Shown here piece after piece: positions 35,459 to 44,089 of a DNA stretch of 64,000 bases; within the stretch, counting starts at the first letter, position 1; each line of letters starts with the position of its first letter. The stretch comes from Chloroflexota bacterium. GTDB taxonomy: Bacteria > Chloroflexota > Anaerolineae > Promineifilales > Promineifilaceae. The notes under the pieces are model-generated. The model was given only the letters and a program-made list of their open reading frames with translations. It was not told the origin of the DNA and ran no database searches. The translations under genes were made by a program, and so were the position numbers. Location of the stretch: NCBI GenBank assembly GCA_022616275.1, contig JAKEFB010000181.1, positions 26,411 to 90,410 on the forward strand, read 5' to 3'.

Positions 35459-35490
35459 CAACGGCCGCATCGTGCGCGATGCGGCCGTTG
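35459..35490 (+). terminator. hairpin after the giant gene
   Basis: Perfect 14-bp stem CAACGGCCGCATCG / CGATGCGGCCGTTG with a TGCG loop, 42 bases after the stop. It is followed by CCCCCTGTTT, a weak T-tract. Probable transcription end of the 13-kb gene. Confidence 0.65.
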
Positions 35491-35888
35491 CCCCCTGTTT
35501 CCACCTGAAAAGAAAAGTGGTTGTCAGCCCGGCCGATAACCAGGTGACAAAAAACAATTATCCTGGGAAACAACCCCTTTAGAAATAGGCCTTATACTTA
35601 TGGCCAAGGTGAGGAATTGGAGGGAGTCGCTCATAACCACCAGGAAATGAGCCAGCGCTGGACAGATACCTTAAGTCACAGCCAAACAACCAGCAACCCA
35701 ATCAATTAAATAAGTCTGAAAACGTCTTGACCGGTTCGACCGCAAACAATTGGTTATCGCTTTCATTTTTTATTGGTAGCGGAACTACTGTTCCAGGGTA
35801 ATGGAATTGGCGACGGGCGAAGCGTGATTACTTTGGCCTGCTGCCAGATTGGTTACCCACACGATACAACACCTTAGGAGGTAATCAA
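35491..35888 (+). other. intergenic region before the secreted protease
   Basis: About 400 bases with lower GC than the surroundings and no convincing gene. A TATACT occurs near 35,591 without a good -35, and a TTGACC near 35,728 without a good -10, so I cannot place a promoter with confidence. It ends with a strong AGGAGG ribosome-binding site in front of the protease ATG. Confidence 0.5.
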
Positions 35889-37001
35889 ATGTATCGGAAA
35901 TTTAAGGTTGTACCCGTGTTTGTGTTGTTAGTCGCCGCAGTCCTGATCTTTAGTTCTGGCGTACAGGCAGGTGTCGTCCCCAGTGAGCGGATTGATGTTC
36001 CCCGTCCCCAGGAAAACCTGATCCTGGCCAAGGATGCTTCCCCGGCCGAGCAGGAAGCTACCCTGGCGCTGTGGACACGCGACGCCATCGGCGCCGCCCA
36101 GCCACTGCCGTTCCCGGAAGTAGCTGAAGAGGCGCCAGCCGGTGAACCGGCCGGAGCGCCGGAAGCAGTGGCCGGTGGATTGCCCGATCCCGGCGCCGAC
36201 CTGGCGGCGCAAAGCCAGTATCCCGAAGATTGGCAGCTTCTTGCCGAAGCTGTTGAGACGTTGCCTCTGTCCCCCGAAGGGCCAGAAGGGACGGCCGGAG
36301 TTTTTACCGGTTATCGAGGCAACTACTTCTCGCAAATGCATCTGTACTTTCCCTGGAAGGCCATCGGGCGGCTTACTTTTTCGACTCCTAGCGGCCCGGC
36401 AAGTTGCTCGGCCTCCGTTGCCAGCCCGAACAACATTATTGTGACCGCCGCCCACTGCGTCTATAACACGTCTACCAATCAGTGGTACAGCAACTGGGCT
36501 TTCAGCCCGGCCTGGCGCAACGGTTCAGCGCCCTATGGCGTTTTCCCCTGGACTAATGCCCGCGTGCTGACGACCTGGGTAAACGCCGGTGGGACAGTGA
36601 GACGCTACGACGTTGCCCTCATTAAATTGGGAAACAACAGTTCCGGCAATTCGGTCACCTATTATACCGGTTACCTGGGACGCTCCTGGAATTACGGCTA
36701 CATACAAAATCTCCATGCCATTGGTTATCCCAGCAACATTGATTCCGGGCTTTATCAATACATCTGCACGGCCGAGACGTTTAACGGCGGCACCGACGTC
36801 CTGGGGATGGGCTGCAGTATGACTTACGGCAGCAGCGGCGGCCCCTGGATCAAGAATTACGCTCCCTATACGGCCGGCGCGGTGAACTACGTGAATGCTG
36901 TTGTCAGCGGTGGCACTCCCGGCACCAACACATTCTACGGGCCACGCTTTAGCAGCGACAACATCGTTATCCTCTGTAACCCCAACCCCTGGGGCTGCTA
37001 A
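35889..37001 (+). CDS. secreted trypsin-like serine protease (V8/glutamyl endopeptidase style)
   Basis: A 370-aa exported protease. Signal peptide at 1-27 (VVPVFVLLVAAVLIFSSGVQ), then an acidic Ala/Pro/Glu-rich propeptide to about residue 140, then the chymotrypsin-fold domain. The triad is visible as His189 in VTAAHC, Asp241 in RYDVALIKL and Ser316 in YGSSGGPW. Several Cys pairs (about 170/190, 294/308) suggest disulfides. The active form probably arises by propeptide removal outside the cell. AGGAGGT lies 7 bases before the ATG. Downstream, its frame is continuous with the next open frame across the TAA. Confidence 0.93.
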   Translation: MYRKFKVVPVFVLLVAAVLIFSSGVQAGVVPSERIDVPRPQENLILAKDASPAEQEATLALWTRDAIGAAQPLPFPEVAEEAPAGEPAGAPEAVAGGLPDPGADLAAQSQYPEDWQLLAEAVETLPLSPEGPEGTAGVFTGYRGNYFSQMHLYFPWKAIGRLTFSTPSGPASCSASVASPNNIIVTAAHCVYNTSTNQWYSNWAFSPAWRNGSAPYGVFPWTNARVLTTWVNAGGTVRRYDVALIKLGNNSSGNSVTYYTGYLGRSWNYGYIQNLHAIGYPSNIDSGLYQYICTAETFNGGTDVLGMGCSMTYGSSGGPWIKNYAPYTAGAVNYVNAVVSGGTPGTNTFYGPRFSSDNIVILCNPNPWGC

Positions 37002-37026
37002 CTAACTCACCGTCAATTTTATAAAA

Positions 37027-37062
37027 AAGGGGACTGGGTGATCACTGTCACCCAGTCCCCTT
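37027..37062. terminator. hairpin downstream of the protease
   Basis: Perfect 15-bp stem AAGGGGACTGGGTGA / TCACCCAGTCCCCTT with a 6-base loop, 25 bases after the protease stop. The A-run before it means the better U-tract lies on the minus strand; on the plus strand only TTC follows. Works as protease 3' end and perhaps as a bidirectional terminator. Confidence 0.65.
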
Positions 37063-37097
37063 CGGCGTTAATCGCGCCCGATACAGAGGTACTCCCC

Positions 37098-37658
37098 TTG
37101 ACAACGATCACCACCGAAGACCCTTTACCAGGAGACAGTCCAGGTTCTGACGCAGCTAATGGCGTTGCGGGAGAGAGTGAACACGGTTTGCCTTCTGGTT
37201 CAGAACAGCTTGACGTCTCCGCCTGGTTGCAATACCAGGATGACGCCCATCACTTTCAAATTGCCTATCCCCCTGACTACGTGACCGTACAACTCAGTGA
37301 CGCCGAACTGAATCAGCTCACGCCCCGCCCGGTAGCTGCTGTCTACTTTCTTGACCCACTGCTAAATGACCCAGCTTCTCCAGCAGCCCCCCCGCAACTT
37401 TCAATTCGTGTCTTTACCAAAGAGCCTCAGCAGCCACTAGAGGAATGGTTGCCGGCAGTTGGCCTGTTTAATCCGGAAGGAGGCTGGTATACCCAACCTT
37501 ATCAGGGAAAGACAGCCACTGGTCTTGCTGTGTTTTCGTCGGACTTTATGGCCCCTGGTTGGTTCGTTTATTTCACCGCTAACGGACTAGTTTACCAACT
37601 TACGCCTCTGGGTACAGAAGCAGAAGCAATGCTGGACACCTTCCGTGTACTTTCCTGA
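37098..37658 (+). CDS. 186-aa protein of unknown function, possibly an N-terminally truncated lipoprotein
   Basis: The core LDVSAWLQYQDDAHHFQIAY, PPDYVTVQL, then LSIRVFTKEPQQPLEEWLP and FMAPGWFVYFTANGLVYQLT looks like the soluble part of small exported proteins with a 'DxxHxFxIxYPxxY' motif. No signal peptide and no ATG are available. I use the TTG at 37098 because AGAGGT ends 7 bases before it; a GTG at 37038 lies inside the hairpin. The frame is the same as that of the protease upstream, so it could be a detached C-terminal domain, a read-through extension, or a decaying gene. It ends before a convergent terminator. Confidence 0.5.
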   Translation: MTTITTEDPLPGDSPGSDAANGVAGESEHGLPSGSEQLDVSAWLQYQDDAHHFQIAYPPDYVTVQLSDAELNQLTPRPVAAVYFLDPLLNDPASPAAPPQLSIRVFTKEPQQPLEEWLPAVGLFNPEGGWYTQPYQGKTATGLAVFSSDFMAPGWFVYFTANGLVYQLTPLGTEAEAMLDTFRVLS

Positions 37659-37695
37659 CCAGGGAATTACGGTTTCCAAAATAGTCGTTCCACCC

Positions 37696-37735
37696 AAAAG
37701 GCGCCAGGCATTCAAACAAGCCTGGCGCCTTTTTT
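37696..37735. terminator. bidirectional intrinsic terminator
   Basis: AAAAGGCGCCAGGC at 37696-37709 and GCCTGGCGCCTTTTTT at 37720-37735 form a GC-rich stem with A-run and T-run on the two sides. It lies between the convergent orphan gene and the lipoprotein gene, serving both. Confidence 0.9.
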
Positions 37736-37754
37736 CTTCTTTGGCCTGGAAAGA

Positions 37755-38474
37755 CTACCCAAAGATTACTTCAATCAGTTCAATCGTCTCACCGGATTCC
37801 ACATTCAATTCTTTGATAACGCCAATACCTGATGCATAGAATTTATGCTCTTCAACACCCGGCTCCAGTGGTGTCCAATCCTTTGTCTGCAAAATGTTGT
37901 CGAACGAACCAAAAGGAACCGTCACACTTTCAACCAGACCCACAACCTCGCCCATGTCTTCCGCTTCGCCGGCATAATATTCCTGGCGATACGGTTCACC
38001 GGCGTGGTCCAGGGGGTCAGCATACATGATGATGCCTGGCAAAGCGCCGTCCACACCCGCCTCCCACGAACCGGCCGCGCTGACAGCTTCGCCATCTTCA
38101 TATTCTTTAGACTCTTCACCAAAATACCAGACGTTCCCTTCCCTGTCCTGGGCGAACCAGTCGTAGGTATCTTCTACCAACTCGCCGTCAAGATAGACCG
38201 TGTCACGCACGATGGTCGTTGTAACACCCATGACCACTCTCGTCTCCGGCAAGACTTCCAATTCAACCCGTTCCAGGCCATCTTCAGTCTGGCCTTCGTA
38301 AATGTATCTGGTTCCGGGGATTCGCGGGAAGTACGGGTTGTCTATCACACCCACAAAGTTAGCCGGGTCTATTTCAGGCGCGTACTCCTCGTCTGGCTCG
38401 CCGGCCGATGGCGATTGGCATCCAGCGATTAATAATCCAATCAACGTGAGCGCGAACAGCCATCTAATCGTCAT
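37755..38474 (-). CDS. lipoprotein of unknown function
   Basis: A 239-aa protein with a type II signal peptide (WLFALTLIGLLIAGC, lipid-modified Cys19) and an acidic linker. The globular domain has the pattern NPYFPRIPGTRYIYEGQTED, VTTTIVRDTVYLDG, TYDWFAQDREGNVWYFGEES and KFYASGIGVIKE. Proteins with this NPYFPLxPGTxxxYEG motif are widespread and uncharacterised; the domain resembles a beta-barrel or lipocalin-like fold. It is expected to be anchored to the outer face of the membrane. The ATG overlaps the end of a short acidic reading frame. A terminator follows its stop. Confidence 0.85.
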   Translation of the reverse strand: MTIRWLFALTLIGLLIAGCQSPSAGEPDEEYAPEIDPANFVGVIDNPYFPRIPGTRYIYEGQTEDGLERVELEVLPETRVVMGVTTTIVRDTVYLDGELVEDTYDWFAQDREGNVWYFGEESKEYEDGEAVSAAGSWEAGVDGALPGIIMYADPLDHAGEPYRQEYYAGEAEDMGEVVGLVESVTVPFGSFDNILQTKDWTPLEPGVEEHKFYASGIGVIKELNVESGETIELIEVIFG

Positions 38475-38664
38475 TTTCTACATCCTCACTATCGTCTTCG
38501 CCATCGCCGTCGTCATCGTCAAGACCGCTATCGTCATCTTCCATTTCGGTATCAACGATCTGAAGGTCTTTTGATTCATCGTCATTTCTCCTTTTTAGAT
38601 TGTGAAAGTGCCTGGCACTTGTCCATTTTGAGCAGCGGTCATCGCCGGTTAAAGTGCCTGGCAC
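38464..38664 (-). CDS. possible short acidic protein upstream of the lipoprotein
   Basis: A frame of up to 66 codons ends 11 bases inside the lipoprotein start. Its C-terminal half is almost entirely Asp/Glu (EDDDSGLDDDDGDGEDDSED). A good AAAGGAG lies at about 38,587, but the ATGs behind it are in another frame, so the start of this frame is unclear. It could be a translational coupling leader, a calcium-binding peptide or a chance frame in GAY-rich DNA. Part of it covers the repeats at 38,605 and 38,651. Confidence 0.25.
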   Translation of the reverse strand: MPGTLTGDDRCSKWTSARHFHNLKRRNDDESKDLQIVDTEMEDDDSGLDDDDGDGEDDSEDVENDD

Positions 38665-38667
38665 TTG
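38605..38667. repeat. two copies of the odd palindrome AAGTGCCTGGCACTT
   Basis: A 17-base sequence with core AAGTGCC-T-GGCACTT occurs identically at 38605-38621 and 38651-38667, 46 bases apart in the same orientation. Each copy is an inverted repeat with a one-base centre. They lie upstream of the lipoprotein gene and could be operator sites, or REP-type elements of the kind spread by REP-associated transposases; no transposase is nearby. Confidence 0.7.
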
Positions 38668-38828
38668 TTCAAATGAAGCGCCGAAAGATAAAGCTATCTT
38701 AACGGGTGAGATTAAGAAAACGATGAAAGCCCCAACCGGTGCTCGTTCTCCACGCCAACTGGTTCAGGTATCCGAATCTCGTTGTTGTAGATAGGCCGCC
38801 AACTGCCGCAAAGCCTCACGCACCGGTA

Positions 38829-38884
38829 TATAATGTATCCAATCTATATTTAATGCACTGGCAGCCTCACAAGGAGACACGCTT
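38829..38884 (+). promoter_or_regulatory. -10 box and RBS of the SHMT-like gene
   Basis: A perfect TATAAT at 38829-38834 with no clear -35 at the usual distance, then an AAGGAGA at 38871-38877 placed 7 bases before the ATG at 38885. This places a probable start site near 38,841 and a leader of about 45 bases. Confidence 0.4.
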
Positions 38885-40228
38885 ATGCCCCCAACTGAAG
38901 TAGCGGTCCACGACCCGACTATCCTGGCCCAGGCCCGCGCCATCCTGGACGCTTGCCGGTCAGGCCAGGAGATGCAGCAGGCGGTGCTCGACGCCGTCCA
39001 GCGCAACGAGACCTGGCGCGGCCGGCAGTGCATCAACCTGCTCGCTCCCGAAGCGCCCACCAGCCCCACCGTCCGCGCCCTGCTGGCTTCCGAAATTGGA
39101 ACCCGCGCCGCCGAAGGGCACATCGGCGTCGTGCAGCGCTGGTTTGCCGGCACGAAATACATTGACGAAGTCGAAGCCCTGTGCGTGGAGCTGCTCAAGC
39201 AAGCCTTCAACTGCCGCTACGCCGACCACCGTTTGATGGGCAGCATGCTGGGCAACATGGCTGTCTATTACGCCCTGGCCGAGCCGGGTGACGTCATCAT
39301 GACCGTGGCCCAACCTTTCGGCGGCCACTCCAGCAACCGCGCCGACGGCCCGGCCGGCCAGCGCGGCCTGAAGATCGTGGACATCCCCTTCGACCCAGTT
39401 GAGCTGACGGTGGACCTGGAGCTGTTCCGCAAAATGGCCCCGCTGGTAAAACCAAAACTGATCACCCTGGGCCTCTCGATGACCCTCTTCCCCCTGCCCG
39501 TGCGCGAGATGAAGGACGTGATCCAGGAATGGGGCGGCCGGCTTTTCTTCGACGGCGCCCACCAGGCCGGGCTGATTGCCGGCGGGCAGTTCCAGGACCC
39601 GCTGGCCGAAGGGGCCGACGTGCTGACCGGGTCGGCCGGCAAGACGTTCGGCGGCCCGCAGAGCGGCATGATGATGTGGAACGACCCGGCCTTGACCGTG
39701 CCCCTCACCCAGGCCGTCTTCCCAGTGTTGGCCGCCACCCACCAGGTAAACCGCGTGGCTGCGCTGGCCGTGTCCGCGGCCGAGATGATTGCCTTCGGCC
39801 GGGCGTTCATGGCCCAAATCGTCCGCAACGCCCAGGCGCTGGCGGCCGCCCTCGACCGGCGCGGCATCCCCATCCTGGGCAAGCACAAAGGCTACACCGC
39901 CACCCACCAGGTCATTGCCAACGTACGCCAGATGGGCGGCGGCCTTGACGTGGCCCACCTGCTGGCCCGGGCCAACATGATCACCAACAAGAACCTACTC
40001 CCCCACGACGCGCCTGAAGCTTGGGACCGCCCCAGCGGCCTGCGCCTAGGCACCATTGAAGTGACCCGCCTGGGCATGAAGGAGCCGCAGATGGATCAGA
40101 TTGCCGAATTCATGGCCCGCGTCCTCGTCGAAAAGGAACCGGCCGACAGCGTCCTCGAAGACGTCATTGAGTTCCGCCAGCCCTACCAGACGCTGTACTA
40201 CTGCTTCGACAACGGCCTGCCGGCCTGA
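38885..40228 (+). CDS. serine hydroxymethyltransferase-like PLP enzyme (variant)
   Basis: A 447-aa fold-type I PLP enzyme of the SHMT superfamily. It shows the SHMT-style N-terminus (CINLLAPEAPTSPTVRALLA), the region RLMGSMLGNMAVYYALAEPG with PFGGHSSNRADG, and FFDGAHQAGLIAGGQFQDP carrying the cofactor Asp/His pair. The PLP lysine is K253 in TGSAGKTFGGPQSG; housekeeping SHMTs have a Thr-rich stretch with His before this Lys, which is absent here. The C-terminal half has TNKNLLPHD and SGLRLGTIEVTRLGM. It could be glycine hydroxymethyltransferase or a related aldolase/transaldolase on another hydroxy-amino acid. It stands alone with its own promoter. Confidence 0.82.
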   Translation: MPPTEVAVHDPTILAQARAILDACRSGQEMQQAVLDAVQRNETWRGRQCINLLAPEAPTSPTVRALLASEIGTRAAEGHIGVVQRWFAGTKYIDEVEALCVELLKQAFNCRYADHRLMGSMLGNMAVYYALAEPGDVIMTVAQPFGGHSSNRADGPAGQRGLKIVDIPFDPVELTVDLELFRKMAPLVKPKLITLGLSMTLFPLPVREMKDVIQEWGGRLFFDGAHQAGLIAGGQFQDPLAEGADVLTGSAGKTFGGPQSGMMMWNDPALTVPLTQAVFPVLAATHQVNRVAALAVSAAEMIAFGRAFMAQIVRNAQALAAALDRRGIPILGKHKGYTATHQVIANVRQMGGGLDVAHLLARANMITNKNLLPHDAPEAWDRPSGLRLGTIEVTRLGMKEPQMDQIAEFMARVLVEKEPADSVLEDVIEFRQPYQTLYYCFDNGLPA

Positions 40229-40519
40229 CCCCCCATCCCACATCAGGCGCGGACGGCCGAAGATTGTTCTACCACCTTATGAGGTCTGGCCAGCGAGGTA
40301 AAGCCGGCCTTGCCAACCAGGACCCGGCCGGCGCCGTAAACAGCCCTCATCTCCTGGATACGCGCCCGCTGCCAGGCTGGGTCCAGGAGCATAAGGCCCA
40401 GGCCAGGACGTAGAACAATTTTGCCAAATTGTTCTACGACAATATGCAGTAAAATTGACTTGTGGCCCGTAAACAGAAGAGTTGCCCTGATAACACAAAT
40501 AAGGAATACAATAGGCCCT
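40229..40519 (+). other. intergenic region between SHMT-like gene and kinase gene
   Basis: About 290 bases. The left two thirds read as GC-rich DNA with a long open frame on the minus strand (40243-40548) that has no RBS, no recognisable domain and ends near SHMT; I regard it as a relic at best. The right third is AT-richer, contains the palindrome at 40,410-40,437 and the kinase leader. I see no clear promoter hexamers. Confidence 0.4.
40410..40437. repeat. 28-bp palindrome upstream of the kinase gene (copy 1)
   Basis: GTAGAACAATTT at 40410-40421 and AAATTGTTCTAC at 40426-40437 are perfectly complementary with a 4-base centre. A near-copy occurs at 45,204-45,231, where the G-C pair at position 4 of the stem is replaced by A-T on both arms. 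It lies 83 bases before the kinase start and may be an operator. Confidence 0.75.
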
Positions 40520-43500
40520 ATGAACATGCAGCCAGACGCACTGCTCATTGACGGCCGCTATCTCCTACAGGAAAAATTAGGTGAAGGTGGGATGGGGTCG
40601 GTGTTTCGGGCCGCTGACCGGCTGACCGGTGAGGTCGTCGCCCTCAAACAGATCAATGTTAGCGCCGATCAACTTCATTTCGCCTCCTTTACCGACACCA
40701 CGAGCGATAAGGCGGCCCACATTGCCCTGGCCCACGAGTTTCAAACCCTGGCCTCGCTCCGCCACCCGCATATCATTAACGTTCTGGACTACGGCTTTAG
40801 CGGCGGCCTGCGCCCTTATTTCACCATGTCTTACCTGGCTGGGGCCCGGACGTTGACCGAGGCGCGAGCCGGCCAAACGAGTGAACGGTGCTTGAACCTG
40901 GCGCTGCAATGCTTGCAGGCTCTGTCCTATTTGCACCGGCAGAACATTTTGCACCGTGATTTGAAACCGGGCAATGTCCTGGTGATAGGCGACCACGTGC
41001 TGGTGGTAGATTTTGGCCTGGCCATCAAGCGAGACGCCAGCCAGGCGCCGGCCGGGACGCTAATGTACATGGCCCCAGAGGTCATTACCGGCCGGCCGGC
41101 CGAAGTGGCCAGCGATCTATATGCGGTGGGGGTCATGCTTTACGAGTTGTTTGCCGGCCGCCATCCCTTCGACATTGGCTCGGATCTGTTCCTGGACCAG
41201 GTCTGGCGTGAGCCTCCCAACCTGGAGCGATTGCAGAGCGCCGGGTCGGACGTGGCCGCGGTCATCGGCCGCTTGCTGGCCAAGCAGCCGGAGGACCGTT
41301 ATGCCAGCGCCGCAGCCACGATGGAGGCGCTGTGCCGGGCGGCCGGGCTGGCACTGCCGGAAGAAAGCCCAACCATTCGGGAGAGCTTTCTGCAAGCAGC
41401 CCAATTCGTCGGCCGGGAAGCGGAAATGAGCCGCCTGCTAGCTGGGTTGGACGAGAGTCGCGACTGGCGCGGCGCAGCCTGGCTGGTAGGAGGGACCAGC
41501 GGCGTCGGCAAGTCGCGGCTGGTCCATGAACTGAGAACGCGGGCGCTGGTGGGGGGAATGCTGGTTTTAAAGGGCCAGGCGACGCTGGAAGGGACGGTGC
41601 GTTACCAGGTCTGGCGCGAGCCGCTGCGCCGGTTGGTTTTGGCTGCCGGGCCGGACGATGACCAGGCCGGGGTATTGAAGCCCCTGGCGCCCGACCTGGA
41701 ACAGTTGTTGGGGCGACCGGTTCCAGACGCGCCGCCGCTAGAAGGGCCGGCGGCCCAACAGCGGTTGTTGAGCGTCATCGTCGAGTTGTTCCGCCGCCAA
41801 CCACGGCCGGCGCTGCTGATATTGGAGGATTTGCATTGGGCGACCGACGAAAGCCTGGCCATCTTTCGCCAACTGCTGCGGGTGGTGGGCGAATTACCAT
41901 TGGTCATCGTTGGCAGCTACCGCACCGAGGAACAGCCTGATTTGCCGGAGATGCTGCCCGGCGCAACGGTACTAACCCTGGAGCCACTGCCGGCCAGCAC
42001 GATGGTTGACCTGAGCGTCTCCATGCTGGGCGACGCCGGCCGGCAGCCGGAAATTCTTTCTTTCTTGCAGCGGGAAACGGAGGGAAATGCCTTTTTCCTG
42101 GTCGAGGTGGTGCGGGCGCTGGCCGAGGAGGCCGGCCAACTAAGCCAGGTGGGCCAGATGGTCTTGCCCGAGACAGTCTTTCCCGAAGGGGTACGCTCGG
42201 TCGTGCAGCGCCGCCTGGCGCGAATTCCAGCCTGGGCCAGGCCGTTGTTGAGCCTGCTGGCGGTGGCCGGCCGGCAGATAGATACCCGGTTGTTACCCGT
42301 TCTGGACCCCAAAACAGATATGGAGCGGTGGTTGACGATTTGCGTCAACGCTGCCGTGATTGAGTTGCGTGACGGCGAGTGGCGGCTGGCGCACGACAAG
42401 TTGCGTGAAGGGCTGCTGGCGGAGCTGGCCGACCGGCGGCCCCTGCACCGCCGGGTGGCGGAGGCGGTTGAAACGGTCTATCCCGACGATCCCGACCACG
42501 CTGGGGCGCTGGCTTACCATTGGGGGGCGGCCGGACGGCCGGACAAGGAGCGGACCTATGCCCACCGGGCCGGCGTGTATGCGGCCACACAATTTGCCAA
42601 CGACGAGGCCATTCACTATTTCAGCCGGGCCCTGGAGCTGGCGCCCGCAGACGACCTGGTCGGGTGCTATGCGCTGCTGCTGGCCAGGGAGAAGGTCTAC
42701 GATTTGCTGGGCAGGCGAGACGCGCAGGCGGCCGACCTGGCGGCCTTAGAAACCCTAGCCGGCCATATGGCTACCGAACAACAGGCCGAGATCACGCTGC
42801 GCCAGGCTAACTACGCCTACGTGACCGACAATTACCAGGCCGCCGTTGCTTATCTCCAGGCGATGACAGCCCAGGCCCCAGGCAGCCAGAAACAGGCCCA
42901 CCTGGCGGCGGCGGCCTATTTACTGTGGGGTAAATTGCTTTATGACCAGACCGCTTACCCGGCCGCCGAAGAAAAATTTGCCCAGGCCCACGCCCTGGCT
43001 CTCCAGGGCGGCACCAGGCAAGAAGAATGGCAAAGCCTCTCTTATTTGGGCGCCGTCAGCCGGCTGCGGGGCCATTATGACCAGGCCCAGGCCCATTTTC
43101 ATTATCTGGCGGCCGTCGGCCGGGAAAGCGGCGATTTGCCAGCCGAGATGTCCGGCCTCTATGGTTTGGGCGAGGTAGCTGAGTACCAGGGCCAGATGGC
43201 CGAGGCCCAGGCTTATTTTGAGCAAGGGCTGCTTGTCTGCCAGAAAATGGGGCATCGCCTGCAGGAAGCCCAGATCTTGCTCAAGCTGGCCATTATCGCC
43301 GGCAAGCAATATGACTATGATACCGCCCAGGCTTACTACGGCCGGATCATGCCCATTTACCAGGAGACCGGTAACCGCACCGGGCAGGGCTTTGTCTTGA
43401 ACAACCTGGGCTTCCTGTCCTGGCAATTGGGGAGGTATGATGCGGCAAGAGAACTCTGCGAACAAAGTTTAGCCATTTATCAAGATCTAAACGCCAAAGG

Positions 43501-44077
43501 CTGGATTGGAATAGCCGAAATTAACCTGGGGCACGTCGAGCGAGATCTGGGCCATTACGCTGCAGCGCAAGCATATTACCAGGCAGCCCTGGCTATTTTC
43601 CGGGAAATGGATGAAGTGCTGTACATGGCCCACGCCCTGAATGGCCTGGGTGTTGTCGCCGGTGACGTGGGCGATGCAGCCCTATCAGAGAAGTTCCACC
43701 AGGAAGCCCTGGCCATCCGGCGGGCAACGAACTTTTTACCCCACGTCATGGAAGACCTGGCCGGCATTGCCCTGGCCAGGCTAGACCAGGGCCGGTTGGC
43801 TGAAGCGCGCGAATACCTGGCTGAAGTGCTGGCTTACCTGGCCGAAAACCCAACCCTGGCCGGGGCTGAACGGCCACTGCAGGTCTACCTGATTTGTTAC
43901 CGGGTGCTGGCGGCGGTGGGGGAAAATGAGCCGGCCTGGGATATTTTGACCCAGGCTTTTCATTGGCTGCAAGAGGTCGCCGCCCGGTTAATGGGTAAAA
44001 CCGCCCGCCAGCTTTTCCTGGAAAACATTCCAACTCATAGGGCAATTGTCGCCGCTTATGAAAAGGGTGGTCAATAA
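40520..44077 (+). CDS. Ser/Thr protein kinase fused to AAA/STAND ATPase and TPR repeats (PknK-like)
   Basis: A 1185-aa cytoplasmic sensor kinase. The kinase domain covers residues about 8-280: glycine loop GEGGMGSVF (about 21), VVALKQI lysine, HRDLKPGNVLV (about 145), DFGLA (about 164) and APE. The ATPase domain (about 300-650) has Walker A GGTSGVGKSRLV and Walker B ALLILEDLHWATDES, with QFVGREAEMSRLL marking its start, as in AAA_16/PknK/LAL proteins. From about 700 to the end come tandem TPR helices (YAATQFANDEAIHYFSRALE, AAAQAYYQAALAIFREM). No DNA-binding domain was found. The ATG at 40520 (or 40526) gives the normal kinase N-terminus; the frame upstream is not protein-like. It is monocistronic with a terminator behind. 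Confidence 0.93.
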   Translation: MNMQPDALLIDGRYLLQEKLGEGGMGSVFRAADRLTGEVVALKQINVSADQLHFASFTDTTSDKAAHIALAHEFQTLASLRHPHIINVLDYGFSGGLRPYFTMSYLAGARTLTEARAGQTSERCLNLALQCLQALSYLHRQNILHRDLKPGNVLVIGDHVLVVDFGLAIKRDASQAPAGTLMYMAPEVITGRPAEVASDLYAVGVMLYELFAGRHPFDIGSDLFLDQVWREPPNLERLQSAGSDVAAVIGRLLAKQPEDRYASAAATMEALCRAAGLALPEESPTIRESFLQAAQFVGREAEMSRLLAGLDESRDWRGAAWLVGGTSGVGKSRLVHELRTRALVGGMLVLKGQATLEGTVRYQVWREPLRRLVLAAGPDDDQAGVLKPLAPDLEQLLGRPVPDAPPLEGPAAQQRLLSVIVELFRRQPRPALLILEDLHWATDESLAIFRQLLRVVGELPLVIVGSYRTEEQPDLPEMLPGATVLTLEPLPASTMVDLSVSMLGDAGRQPEILSFLQRETEGNAFFLVEVVRALAEEAGQLSQVGQMVLPETVFPEGVRSVVQRRLARIPAWARPLLSLLAVAGRQIDTRLLPVLDPKTDMERWLTICVNAAVIELRDGEWRLAHDKLREGLLAELADRRPLHRRVAEAVETVYPDDPDHAGALAYHWGAAGRPDKERTYAHRAGVYAATQFANDEAIHYFSRALELAPADDLVGCYALLLAREKVYDLLGRRDAQAADLAALETLAGHMATEQQAEITLRQANYAYVTDNYQAAVAYLQAMTAQAPGSQKQAHLAAAAYLLWGKLLYDQTAYPAAEEKFAQAHALALQGGTRQEEWQSLSYLGAVSRLRGHYDQAQAHFHYLAAVGRESGDLPAEMSGLYGLGEVAEYQGQMAEAQAYFEQGLLVCQKMGHRLQEAQILLKLAIIAGKQYDYDTAQAYYGRIMPIYQETGNRTGQGFVLNNLGFLSWQLGRYDAARELCEQSLAIYQDLNAKGWIGIAEINLGHVERDLGHYAAAQAYYQAALAIFREMDEVLYMAHALNGLGVVAGDVGDAALSEKFHQEALAIRRATNFLPHVMEDLAGIALARLDQGRLAEAREYLAEVLAYLAENPTLAGAERPLQVYLICYRVLAAVGENEPAWDILTQAFHWLQEVAARLMGKTARQLFLENIPTHRAIVAAYEKGGQ

Positions 44078-44089
44078 GCCGGTATACCA

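Noticed and set aside
37038-37097. GTG start at 37038 for the orphan gene
   Set aside because: The codon lies inside the left arm of a 15-bp hairpin with no Shine-Dalgarno; the TTG at 37098 has AGAGGT at good distance.
40243-40548. 101-codon minus-strand frame between the SHMT-like gene and the kinase gene
   Set aside because: It crosses the palindrome and the kinase start, has no ribosome-binding site and no recognisable domain; only its GC-rich tail looks protein-like.
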